6,510 bases of DNA from a bacterium UBA2219 (GTDB taxonomy: Bacteria; Desulfobacterota; Deferrimicrobia; Deferrimicrobiales; Deferrimicrobiaceae), in contig DCUH01000137.1 in the NCBI GenBank assembly GCA_002327765.1, forward strand, positions 15,369 to 21,878. The letters are read 5' to 3'. A model generated the notes under the pieces. It saw only the letters and a list, made by a program, of their open reading frames with translations, was not told the origin of the DNA and did no database searches. Numbering within the stretch: position 1 is the stretch's first letter; every line of letters starts with the position of its first letter. The position numbers and the translations under genes are program-made. This document shows positions 1 to 6,400 of this stretch, one piece after another.

Positions 1-530
1 CGGCGCTTCTCGCCGCCCGACAGCGGCTCCACCGGCATGTCGCCGGGGGGCAGGCGGAGGGCGTCCATCGCGATCTCGAGCTTTCGGTCGAGCTCCCAGG
101 CGTCCGACGCGTCGATCGCGTCCTGCAGCCGGGCCTGCTCGGCGAGCAGCTTTTCCATGGCGCCGTCGTCCATCGGCTCGGCGAACCTCGCGCTGACCGA
201 CTCGAACGCGGCGAGCAGCCCGCGGGTCTCCGCGACCCCCTCCTCGACCGCCTGCGCCACCGTCTGCCCGGGAGCCAGCCGCGGCTCCTGCGGGAGGTAC
301 CCCACGGTGATCCCCTGGGCCGGACCGGCCTCGCCGACGAACTCGGCGTCCTCGCCCGCCATGATGCGGAGAAGAGTCGACTTGCCGGAGCCGTTCAGCC
401 CCAGCACGCCGATCTTCGCCCCGGGGAGGAACGAAAGCCAGATGTCCTCCAGCACCTTCCGCTTCTGCCCGTAGACCTTCCCGAGCCCCTTCATCGTGTA
501 GACGAACTGGACCCCCGCCATCGCGCTCAT
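1..530 (-). CDS. ettA: Energy-dependent translational throttle protein EttA (ABC-F ATPase), N-terminal part, cut by the window edge
   Basis: This is a cytoplasmic ABC-F ATPase without membrane segments. In E. coli, EttA binds the ribosomal E site and gates entry into elongation according to the ATP/ADP ratio. The visible 176 codons begin MSAMAGVQFVYTMKGLGKVY, matching the family's typical QFVYTM opening. They contain Walker A (GLNGSGKST, residues 44-52), the Q-loop region YLPQEP (78-83), the charged arm insertion that marks EttA (about 95-140), and the ABC signature LSGGEKR (170-176), where the window ends. The full family length is about 555 residues, so Walker B of the first domain and the whole second ATPase domain lie outside. 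The ATG at 528-530 was chosen because it follows the upstream TGA by one base. A second in-frame ATG (519-521) would give MAGVQFVYTM and is closer to the usual family start. The short spacing suggests translational coupling to the TenA-like gene. The EttA identity is secure; only the exact start is open. Confidence 0.95.
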   Translation of the reverse strand, partial: MSAMAGVQFVYTMKGLGKVYGQKRKVLEDIWLSFLPGAKIGVLGLNGSGKSTLLRIMAGEDAEFVGEAGPAQGITVGYLPQEPRLAPGQTVAQAVEEGVAETRGLLAAFESVSARFAEPMDDGAMEKLLAEQARLQDAIDASDAWELDRKLEIAMDALRLPPGDMPVEPLSGGEKR

Positions 531-531
531 T

Positions 532-1203
532 TCAGCTCTTCACCGCCTCCCACATGGTGTCCCAGAACATCAGCTCGTACCCCTGCAGCATCCGCGCGGC
601 GCGCCGGACGAGCTGCGGGTTCGCCCCCTTCTCCAGACCTTCCTCCACCACCGCCAGCCCCCGCTCCCCGAAATCCGGGGGCGGGGTGGCGAACAGGTCG
701 AAGAAGGCAACGTCCTCCTTCACGAGGCCGTAGTTCGCCTGGAGCGCGCGGCTGACCCGCCCGCAATTGGCGCCCCACACGTCCAGGTTGGCCAGGAAGG
801 CCCCCACGTACTCCGCGGAGGTCCCGTTCCCGGCGAGCCAGTACACGTACGCGCTGTAGGCGAAGGCGCCGGGGAGCGGCTTCGCCGCGTCGAGCTGCTC
901 CGGCGACAGCCCGAGCGCCCGCCCGAAAAGCAGGAGCGCCGAGAGGGCCGCCCGCTCCCCTTCCAGCATCCCGGAGAGGAACTCGCGCGCCGCGCCCGTC
1001 TCCGCCCTGGAGACGGCCAGCTCCATGCTGCGCAGGTCGCTCTCGATGATGTGGCGCTGCTGACCGGCGAACACCCCCAGCCTCCCCTTCCCGAATCCCC
1101 GCTTCTCCAGGGCGTCCAGGTACGGGTGGAGGCGTATCCGCTCCTCCGTCGATACGATGGCGTTGCGTGATTCGTCTATGAGCTGCCGTGCCCGTTGCGT
1201 CAT
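532..1203 (-). CDS. TenA/PqqC-fold (heme-oxygenase-like) protein, possible thiaminase II relative
   Basis: The 223-residue, probably all-helical soluble protein resembles the TenA/THI-4/PQQC superfamily. Matches are the early HPYL (26-29), the helix AGQQRHIIESDLRSM (46-60), the segment AYSAYVYWLAGNG (115-127) aligning with the Tyr112 helix of TenA, and the closing GYELMFWD (208-215), which resembles the TenA C-terminal YE..FWD motif with its catalytic Glu (here E210). Length is normal for TenA (about 220-240). Two TenA active-site positions look altered. The Asp44 region reads Gln48-Gln49, and the usual PC motif reads NLD at 139-141, with the nearest Cys at 147. Thiaminase activity therefore cannot be assumed. 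A metal-dependent heme-oxygenase-like oxidase is an alternative, since H26, H51, E54 and E83 are available, but the ligand pattern is unproven. The start has a clear Shine-Dalgarno site, AGGAGG at 1210-1215, six bases from the ATG. No TPP riboswitch box is visible upstream. The gene ends one base before ettA. Confidence 0.75.
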   Translation of the reverse strand: MTQRARQLIDESRNAIVSTEERIRLHPYLDALEKRGFGKGRLGVFAGQQRHIIESDLRSMELAVSRAETGAAREFLSGMLEGERAALSALLLFGRALGLSPEQLDAAKPLPGAFAYSAYVYWLAGNGTSAEYVGAFLANLDVWGANCGRVSRALQANYGLVKEDVAFFDLFATPPPDFGERGLAVVEEGLEKGANPQLVRRAARMLQGYELMFWDTMWEAVKS

Positions 1204-1271
1204 GCCTGGCCTCCTGCCTCGCCTCTTCGTACGGGTTTATGGTCCCGTGAGCCCTCTCCCTCCCGCTTCAA

Positions 1272-1304
1272 CGTGATATTGCCATGGCCGCGGCGATATT
1301 AACG
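1272..1304. promoter_or_regulatory. AT-rich imperfect dyad upstream of the TenA-like gene, possible promoter or operator
   Basis: Within the 133-base spacer between the doxX stop and the TenA-like start, the only AT-rich patch forms an imperfect hairpin or dyad. ATAT (1276-1279) plus GCC (1281-1283) pairs with GGC (1292-1294) plus ATAT (1296-1299) around an eight-base loop, and gatatt also occurs twice as a direct repeat (1275-1280, 1295-1300). On the minus strand TAATAT could serve as a weak -10 box, but I find no convincing -35. There is no run of T after the dyad, so it is not a standard terminator. The location suits control of the TenA-like/ettA transcript. This is a low-confidence call from base pattern alone. 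Confidence 0.2.
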
Positions 1305-1336
1305 CGGAAACGTGAAGCGATCGTCGGGTCGAGACG

Positions 1337-1720
1337 TTATTTCCGGGCGGCGTCCACGCTCCAGATGCCCGGGCCGTTGGCCGAGATGTAAAGGAAGATG
1401 AAGCAGTACAATACGGCAAGCTCCCCCTGGTTGACCAGCGGAAAGAACGCTTTCGTGCCGTGCCCGATCCAGTAGGCCGCCGCCATCTGCCCGGCGCACA
1501 GGAAGGCGGCCCAGTTCGTGAAAAGGCCGACGGCGATCAGGAGGCCGCCGAAGAACTCGATCGACCCGGCGAAATACACGATGAACGCCGGGGCCCCCTC
1601 GGGCATAGGGACGGGAAACCCGAACAGCTTCTGGGCGCCGTGACACAGGAAAAGCAGCCCGGCGACGATCCGCAACAACGAGTACGTCTGCGCGCTGAAC
1701 CGGTTCATGAAATGGCCCAC
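1337..1720 (-). CDS. DoxX family membrane protein
   Basis: This 127-residue hydrophobic protein has the DoxX family layout of about four membrane helices, at roughly 14-34, 48-67, 70-86 and 99-114. Family hallmarks are visible: LLRIVAGLLFLCHGAQKLFG (15-34), EFFGGLLIAVGLFTNWAA (55-72) and NQGELAVLYCFIFLYISANG (97-116), followed by PGIWSVD. The family is widespread and mostly uncharacterised. Members have been linked to thiosulfate:quinone oxidoreductase and to redox-stress membrane complexes, but nothing here fixes the role. The GTG at 1718-1720 was chosen because AAGGAGG (1726-1732) sits five bases before it. The next in-frame ATG (1706-1708) would be 17 bases from that site. The gene is divergent from ppsR and has its own likely promoter in the shared spacer. 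A gap of 133 bases separates it from the TenA-like gene on the same strand, so co-transcription is uncertain. Confidence 0.93.
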   Translation of the reverse strand: MGHFMNRFSAQTYSLLRIVAGLLFLCHGAQKLFGFPVPMPEGAPAFIVYFAGSIEFFGGLLIAVGLFTNWAAFLCAGQMAAAYWIGHGTKAFFPLVNQGELAVLYCFIFLYISANGPGIWSVDAARK

Positions 1721-1725
1721 GTTCC

Positions 1726-1732
1726 CCTCCTT
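1726..1732 (-). promoter_or_regulatory. Ribosome binding site that decides the doxX-family GTG start
   Basis: Reading the minus strand, AAGGAGG is followed by the spacer GGAAC and then GTG. The five-base spacing is suitable for the GTG but not for the ATG twelve bases further in, so the site supports the longer protein. Confidence 0.7.
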
Positions 1733-1772
1733 CGCATGGGTCGTTTACGGCGCATGGTTCCCGCTTGATCCA

Positions 1773-1781
1773 ATTCTATCA
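1773..1781 (-). promoter_or_regulatory. Extended -10-like element for the DoxX gene
   Basis: On the minus strand this reads TGATAGAAT. That is a TGn extension followed by TAGAAT, which matches five of six bases of the sigma-70 -10 consensus. No good -35 box is seen at 16-18 bases upstream, which is typical of extended -10 promoters. It would give a leader of about 45 bases before the GTG. It forms an inverted repeat with the element at 1831-1840. Confidence 0.4.
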
Positions 1782-1791
1782 GGAGACCTCC

Positions 1792-1869
1792 ATGGATCCG
1801 CACGCGGACGATTGGAAACATCCCCGCCGACTGATAGATTGTACCCGGAGGGAGCGACGGCAACGATGA
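1792..1869 (+). CDS. Possible 25-residue leader peptide overlapping the ppsR start
   Basis: An ATG at 1792 is preceded by AGGAG (1781-1785) with six bases between. It opens a 25-codon frame starting MDPHADDWKHPRRLIDCT, ending in an Arg-rich tail, and stopping at TGA 1867-1869. That stop overlaps the ppsR ATG (1866-1868) as ATGA, the classic arrangement for termination-reinitiation. Seven of the last fourteen residues are Arg, read from CGC, CGA, CGG, AGG, CGA, CGG and CGA, so slow translation at the end is conceivable. The ppsR gene's own Shine-Dalgarno-like GGAGGGAG (1847-1854) is a little far from its start (11-13 bases), which would make coupling useful. Against it, the frame is short, no known peptide is recognised, and the best-looking ppsR promoter (1812-1840) lies inside it, which would leave the peptide untranslated from that transcript. 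Confidence 0.35.
   Translation: MDPHADDWKHPRRLIDCTRRERRQR
1812..1840 (+). promoter_or_regulatory. Candidate sigma-70 promoter for ppsR
   Basis: TTGGAA (1812-1817) and TAGATT (1835-1840) are separated by 17 bases. Each matches four of six consensus bases, and TGA directly before the -10 box gives a TGn extension. Transcription would start near 1847, leaving a leader of about 19 bases before the ppsR ATG. The -10 region is the right arm of the inverted repeat shared with the DoxX element, so it could equally be a binding site for a dimeric regulator of both genes. Confidence 0.4.
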
Positions 1870-2729
1870 GCCCGAAACAGCCCCGACGGAAAAACGATCC
1901 GCCGCCTATCTACATCCTCTCCGGAGGCACGGGGGCGAGCGGCCGCCAGATCGTGGAGACCGCGCTCGCGCAGTTCCCCGCGTTCCGCGGGCAGGTCGTC
2001 GTCCGGGGCCACGTGCGCACCCCGGAGCAGGCCGGCGCCGTCGCGACGGAGGCGGGGGCCGACGGCGGGCTCGTGGTGCACACGCTCGTTGACGGCGCCT
2101 TGAGGGGATCCTTCCTCCGCCTCGCCGGGAAGCGCGGCGTCGACACCATCGACCTCATGGGGCCCCTGCTCGAACGGATCGAGGCGCGCGCCGCGGCGAA
2201 GCCGCTCGGGCAGCCCGGCCTGTACCGGAAGCTCCGAGAGGAGTACTTCGAGCGCGTCGAGGCCATCGATTTCGCCGTGTCCCACGACGACGGGAGCGGG
2301 GCCGCAGACCTCCACTCCGCCGAGGTCGTCCTTCTCGGCGTGTCGCGTTGCGGGAAGACCCCTTTGTCGATGTACCTCGCGGCGAACGGGTGGAAGGCGG
2401 CGAACATCCCGATCGTCAAGGGCATCCCCCCGCCGGAGGAGCTTTCCCGGGTGGACCGCCGCAGGGTGGTCGGCCTGGTCATCGACCACGGGCGGCTCCT
2501 GGAGCACCGGAGGAAGCGGGAGAAGCTCCTGGGCGCCTTCGGCTCCACCGCCTATGCGAAACCCTCCGCGGTCTTCGAGGAGCTCGAGTTCGCGAAGCGG
2601 ATCTACCGGGAAGGCGGGTACGCCGTGGTCGACGTCACGGACAAGCCGGTCGAGGCCGTCGCGGAAGAGATCACGGGGACGATCCCGCCGGACCCGGTCG
2701 GGGGGCCGGGCCGGCCCATGCCGCGCTGA
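1866..2729 (+). CDS. ppsR: PEP synthase / pyruvate phosphate dikinase regulatory protein (DUF299 kinase-pyrophosphorylase)
   Basis: This soluble cytoplasmic enzyme phosphorylates a Thr on PEP synthase or PPDK using ADP, which inactivates it, and removes the phosphate by phosphorolysis. It thereby switches pyruvate-to-PEP conversion. The 287-residue protein is normal in length (about 270-280) plus a short basic, Pro-rich N-terminus (1-14). Visible family motifs are IYILSGGTGASG (15-26), HDDG (140-143), the P-loop GVSRCGKTPLSMYLA (158-172), NGWKAANIPIVKGIPPP (174-190), and the C-terminal YAVVDVTDKPVEAVAEEI (252-269). The P-loop combines the RCGK form common in proteobacteria with the TPLSMYLA form common in Firmicutes. 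The ATG at 1866 was chosen because the frame upstream contains no better start and GGAGGGAG lies before it. Neither target enzyme is in the window, so PEP synthase versus PPDK cannot be decided. The stop overlaps the start of the downstream transferase gene. Confidence 0.95.
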   Translation: MSPKQPRRKNDPPPIYILSGGTGASGRQIVETALAQFPAFRGQVVVRGHVRTPEQAGAVATEAGADGGLVVHTLVDGALRGSFLRLAGKRGVDTIDLMGPLLERIEARAAAKPLGQPGLYRKLREEYFERVEAIDFAVSHDDGSGAADLHSAEVVLLGVSRCGKTPLSMYLAANGWKAANIPIVKGIPPPEELSRVDRRRVVGLVIDHGRLLEHRRKREKLLGAFGSTAYAKPSAVFEELEFAKRIYREGGYAVVDVTDKPVEAVAEEITGTIPPDPVGGPGRPMPR

Positions 2730-5050
2730 TGGGATACGGCAAGGCCATCCGGAAGCGGTGGGCGGAGGCGGCCGCGCCGCTTGCGTCCGCCGCGCGGTCC
2801 GCGCCCGAATCCTTCCTCCTGCTCGCCCTCTTCGTCCTTTCCTCGGCCGCGGCGCAGCGCGCCGGGGCGCTACCCGGCGGCGGCCTTCGTCTTCACGGGC
2901 TCGCGGCCACGACGCTGTTCTGCGCGTGCCTGTACGGCGCCCTGGGGACCCTGTACCTTCGGGTTTCCCCCATGGAGGGTTCCGCACGCCGGGTCCTGAA
3001 CAGGCTCGGGGCCTCCCTGGTTCTGGCGGTGATATCGACGTACGGATTCATGCTCCTGCTGCCGCCGGACGCGTGGGACAAGTTCTTCTACCTGCGGTAC
3101 CCCGCCTTCCCCGCGTCCGCAACGCTCTGGTGCATGGCGCTGCTGCCCCGGGAATCCCGCGGGCTACTCCGCGCCGCGGCAGACGCGCGGCCCGATACCC
3201 CGCTGCGGCCGCTTGCGCTCCTGCTGCTGGCGGCGGCGGTCCTCGTCACCGCCTCCGATCTCGCGCTGCAGTTCCGCGACGTCTCCATCCCCGGGATCCG
3301 GGAAAGCGTCATCCGGCAAAACGCGTGGGTCTCGGAGATCGCCATCATGTTCGCCTTCTTCGCCCTCGCGTTCGCCCTCACCCGGCGGGTGGCCGCCGCG
3401 CTGCTGCTCGTGACCCCGCTTTTCGCGGTCCTGGGCCTGTCGACGATGACGAAACTGAAATACATGCATTCTCCCGTGGTGCCGCTCGACCTGCTGAGCC
3501 TGCGGGAGTTCCTCCCGTTTTTCCGTCCCTTCTTCGGCAACGCCGTCCTCGCGGCGTCCGCCGTCGGTTTCTTCGCCTGGATCGTTTCGCTCCTGGCGCT
3601 CCGGAAGACCGCTCCCCGCCGGATTCGCCCCCTCCACCGGTGGACTGTCGGGGGACTGTCCCTTGCGTTCCTGACGGCGACTCCCCTCCTGATCCATTTT
3701 TTCCCGGACCTGGAGCTCGAGCGCCGGATCGGAGCCCCCGCGGTGTGGACCACCAGCCCGCAGGAGTCCACCCGGACCAGCGGGTTCCTGTTGTCCTTCC
3801 TTTCGGAGATCCCGGCTTCGTTCGTCGCCGCGCCGTCCGGCTACTCCCCGGAGAGCGTGACCTCCGCGTTGGCGAGATACCCGGGATTCTACGCGCCGCC
3901 GGCCGGCCCGGCCGGCGGGAGGCGCATCAACCTGATCGTGTACATGGTCGAGTCGCTCATGGACCCGCGGGCTCTCGGCTGGAGCTACTCCGCCGACCCG
4001 ATACCGAACCTGCGCGAGCTGATCCGGACCGGCACCGGCGGGACCTGCGTCGTGCCCGGGCAACACAACGGTTCCTCGGACTCGGAGTTCGAGGTCCTCA
4101 CCGGAATGACGAACACCTTCCTGCCGGAACGGTCGCTGGCGTACCGGCAGTTCGTTCGGGATGGGACTCCGTCGCTGGCGGCCCTGCTGAAGCGCCACGG
4201 ATACCGGTCGTTCGCGGTCCAGGCGGACCCGAAAGCGTTCTACAACCGGGCGAGCATCTATCCGAAACTGGGCTTCGACGAGGTGTACTGGCTCAACGAA
4301 GATCCGGGCGTGGAACGCGCCGCCAACCGGTTCTGGCCTTCCGACAACGCGGTCGTCGACGCCATCATCCGGGCGAGCCGGGGAAAGAGGCCGTTCTTCG
4401 CTTTCGCCTTCCCCTCGTCGACCCACTCCCCCTACAACCTGGGGCTGTACAAGAATATCGGCCTGGAAGTCCCGGACTCGCCGCCCGGCGAAGCCTCGGT
4501 GGAACTGAAGGAGTACGTCAACCTTCTAAGGGACGCGGACCGGGCGATCGGCCGGCTCGTCGAACATTTCCGGGACCGCCCGGAGCCCACGGTGATCGCC
4601 GTCGTCGGCGACCACCTGCCGCCCCTTTCCGACGCAGCGCTCGAACGGTTCGACGCGGAACCGGCGAATCGGCCGGAGACAGAGCAGGATCTGAAGCACC
4701 GCAGCGTGCCGCTCCTCGTGTGGGCCAACTTCGCCCTTCCAAGGCAGGAGGTGCGGCTGAGCATGAACGCTCTTCCTTCGTACCTTCTCGAGAGGATCGG
4801 CATCGCCCCCCGCGGCTTCCTCGCAGTATCCGACGCGGTCCGGCTCCGGTTCCCGATCTTTTCGGAAATCCTCGTCCAGGGGGTTGACGGATCCTTGAAG
4901 GACCCGGACTCCTTCCAGGGGGAAGAAAAGGTCCTGGCGGACGATTACCGGCTGATCCAGTACGACCTTCTGATCGGCAAGCGGTACGCGTTCAGCCGGG
5001 CAGCATCTTCCCGGGGTTCAGGATTCCCTGCGGGTCCAGCGCCGCCTTGA
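2729..5050 (+). CDS. LTA synthase / OpgB-like phosphoglycerol transferase, sulfatase-fold membrane enzyme
   Basis: The 773-residue protein has an N-terminal membrane part with about seven or eight helices (near 28-45, 56-78, 93-113, 160-180, 203-219, 221-240, 269-291, 305-324) and an extracytoplasmic sulfatase/alkaline-phosphatase-fold domain (about 398-755). By analogy with S. aureus LtaS, metal and catalytic residues are E408 in INLIVYMVES, S449 in HNGSSDSEFEVLTGM (nucleophile position, Thr300 in LtaS), R507 in FYNR, H566 in STHSPYN, and D628-H629 in VVGDHLPP. Such enzymes move phosphoglycerol from phosphatidylglycerol to a glycolipid, teichoic acid chain or periplasmic glucan; the acceptor here is unknown. 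The ATG at 2729 overlaps the ppsR TGA (TGATG) with no good ribosome site, so translation probably depends on reinitiation. Conserved sequence appears to end at YDLLIGKRY (745-753). The last 19-20 residues are low-complexity and lie largely in the overlap with the convergent flavoprotein gene. Longer than LtaS (646) because of the bigger membrane part. Confidence 0.9.
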   Translation: MGYGKAIRKRWAEAAAPLASAARSAPESFLLLALFVLSSAAAQRAGALPGGGLRLHGLAATTLFCACLYGALGTLYLRVSPMEGSARRVLNRLGASLVLAVISTYGFMLLLPPDAWDKFFYLRYPAFPASATLWCMALLPRESRGLLRAAADARPDTPLRPLALLLLAAAVLVTASDLALQFRDVSIPGIRESVIRQNAWVSEIAIMFAFFALAFALTRRVAAALLLVTPLFAVLGLSTMTKLKYMHSPVVPLDLLSLREFLPFFRPFFGNAVLAASAVGFFAWIVSLLALRKTAPRRIRPLHRWTVGGLSLAFLTATPLLIHFFPDLELERRIGAPAVWTTSPQESTRTSGFLLSFLSEIPASFVAAPSGYSPESVTSALARYPGFYAPPAGPAGGRRINLIVYMVESLMDPRALGWSYSADPIPNLRELIRTGTGGTCVVPGQHNGSSDSEFEVLTGMTNTFLPERSLAYRQFVRDGTPSLAALLKRHGYRSFAVQADPKAFYNRASIYPKLGFDEVYWLNEDPGVERAANRFWPSDNAVVDAIIRASRGKRPFFAFAFPSSTHSPYNLGLYKNIGLEVPDSPPGEASVELKEYVNLLRDADRAIGRLVEHFRDRPEPTVIAVVGDHLPPLSDAALERFDAEPANRPETEQDLKHRSVPLLVWANFALPRQEVRLSMNALPSYLLERIGIAPRGFLAVSDAVRLRFPIFSEILVQGVDGSLKDPDSFQGEEKVLADDYRLIQYDLLIGKRYAFSRAASSRGSGFPAGPAPP

Positions 5051-6380
5051 CGCGCCGCATGTACTCCAGCGCGTTCCCGTGCTCCGCCTCGACGAACGGG
5101 AGCTTGCCGCAGCCGATGCCGTGCTCCCCGGTGCACGTCCCGCCCGCCGCGATGGCGTGCTCCACCACCGCCCGGTTGACCCGCCCGACCGCCCTCCGGG
5201 CGGATGCGTCCGCGGGGTCGTACATGAGGCCCAGGTGGAGGTTCCCGTCCCCGGCGTGCCCCCAGACGAACCCGGCGACGCCCTCCCGCTCCACGGCCTC
5301 CCGGGCGTTGTCCACCATTTCCGAATAGCGGCTGACGGGCACGCAGGCGTCCACCAGCAGCACCGAACGACCCGGGTGGTTCCGCTTGATCGATTCGAGA
5401 GCCCCGTGGCGCACTTCCCAGAGGCGGGCCCGCTCGTCGGCGCCGATGCCGCGGTCGATCTTCTCGACCCGGTGCTCCCGCAGCAGCTCCTCCACCATCC
5501 CGACCTGGCCCTCCAGCGCCGCGGCGTTGACGTTGTGGAACTCCATGAAGAGCATCGGCTTCCCGTCGAGCGACATCTTCCGGTCCCGGTTGATCTCGCC
5601 GACGACGGCCGCGTCCATGAACTCGAGGGCCGCGGGGTTGAGGCCGTAGCGGATCGTGTCCCGGACGGCGTCGCACGCGTCGCGCGCCGTCGGGAAGGAG
5701 GCCACGACCGTCAGGTACTCGGGTGGAAGCCCCCGAAGGCGCAGGGTGGCCCGGGTCACGATCCCCAGCGTCCCTTCGCTCCCGACCATGAGGCGCAGCA
5801 GATCGTAGCCGGACGAGCTCTTGATGGCCCGACTTCCCAGGCGGATCACGTTGCCGTCCGCCATGACGACCTCCAGCGCCAGGACGCAGTCCCGCGTGGC
5901 TCCGTAGGCGACGGTCCGCACCCCGGACGCGTTGTTCCCGATCATCCCGCCGATGCACGCGTGGGCGCCCGGGTCCGGCGGGAAGAAGAGGCCGTGGTGG
6001 CGCAACCGTTCGTTGAGGGCCCGGTACGGCACGCCGGGCTCCACGTCGGCCTGCAGGTCCTCCTCGCGGACCTCGAGGATCCGGTTCATCTCCGTGAAAT
6101 CGAGGCAGATGCCGCCCTTGACCGGGATGGGGTTCCCCTCGAGGCTGGTGCCCGCGCACCACGGGGTGACGGCGTACCCTTTCCGCGCGGCGAGCTTGAC
6201 CGCGGCGACGACGTCCTGCGTCCCCTGCGGCCACACCACGACGTCGGGCCGATGGGGCTCGAGGTACGACTCGTCGCGGGAGTGGAGGTCGCGGTTGGAC
6301 TCGCCCGCCGAAACATGCGAGGGCCCGATCGCCTGCTTCAGGAACTCGACGTCTTCCGGGGTCACGCGGGGGTACTCCAT
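4992..6380 (-). CDS. FAD-linked D-2-hydroxyacid dehydrogenase, D-lactate dehydrogenase (cytochrome)/GlcD family
   Basis: The 462-residue flavoprotein probably oxidises D-lactate or a similar D-2-hydroxyacid to the 2-oxoacid and passes electrons to a quinone or cytochrome. The FAD-binding PCMH domain (about 44-222) shows CAGTSLEGNPIPVKGG (75-90), DPGAHACIGGMIGNNASG (136-153), YGATRDCVLALEVVMADG (159-176) and GYDLLRLMVGSEGTLGIVT (191-209). The C-terminal cap shows GHAGDGNLHLGLMYDP (374-389), GGTCTGEHGIGCGK (413-426) and LDPQGILNPGKMLP. H375, H382, E419 and H420 keep the spacing of the metal and catalytic residues of human LDHD. It looks more like single-chain LDHD/Dld1 than like a GlcD that needs GlcE/GlcF, and no Fe-S partner is present in the window. 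The protein has no signal peptide or membrane helix. GGGAGG (6385-6390) lies four bases before the ATG. The stop lies inside the 3' end of the convergent transferase gene. Substrate specificity (D-lactate, glycolate or D-2-hydroxyglutarate) is not decided by sequence. Confidence 0.93.
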   Translation of the reverse strand: MEYPRVTPEDVEFLKQAIGPSHVSAGESNRDLHSRDESYLEPHRPDVVVWPQGTQDVVAAVKLAARKGYAVTPWCAGTSLEGNPIPVKGGICLDFTEMNRILEVREEDLQADVEPGVPYRALNERLRHHGLFFPPDPGAHACIGGMIGNNASGVRTVAYGATRDCVLALEVVMADGNVIRLGSRAIKSSSGYDLLRLMVGSEGTLGIVTRATLRLRGLPPEYLTVVASFPTARDACDAVRDTIRYGLNPAALEFMDAAVVGEINRDRKMSLDGKPMLFMEFHNVNAAALEGQVGMVEELLREHRVEKIDRGIGADERARLWEVRHGALESIKRNHPGRSVLLVDACVPVSRYSEMVDNAREAVEREGVAGFVWGHAGDGNLHLGLMYDPADASARRAVGRVNRAVVEHAIAAGGTCTGEHGIGCGKLPFVEAEHGNALEYMRRVKAALDPQGILNPGKMLPG

Positions 6381-6400
6381 GGATCCTCCCGATCAGGCAT

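Noticed and set aside
37..474. Open frame of 145 codons on the plus strand
   Set aside because: It is antisense to ettA, whose minus-strand frame carries Walker A and the ABC signature. The plus-strand translation is Ser/Ala/Arg-rich with no family match, a usual shadow in GC-rich DNA.
1204..1336. TPP riboswitch before the TenA-like gene
   Set aside because: The conserved CTGAGA and ACCTGATC elements are absent and the spacer is only 133 bases.
1705..1737. Ten-codon minus-strand frame (MRRRGTWAIS) whose stop overlaps the second in-frame ATG of the DoxX gene
   Set aside because: It has no ribosome site of its own and runs through the site that serves the GTG start at 1720, so it is probably chance.
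2348..2728. Upstream extension of the transferase frame into ppsR
   Set aside because: The frame is open but reads as low-complexity Arg/Gly sequence under the conserved ppsR coding region. The TGATG overlap gives a natural start at 2729.
2554..4887. Very long (777-codon) plus-strand frame inside the transferase gene
   Set aside because: It is out of frame with the transferase motifs, Arg/Pro/Gly-rich, and has no recognisable domain. Long shadow frames are expected at this base composition.
4880..5060. Terminator between the convergent transferase and flavoprotein genes
   Set aside because: The coding regions overlap and no GC-rich stem followed by a T run is visible on either strand.
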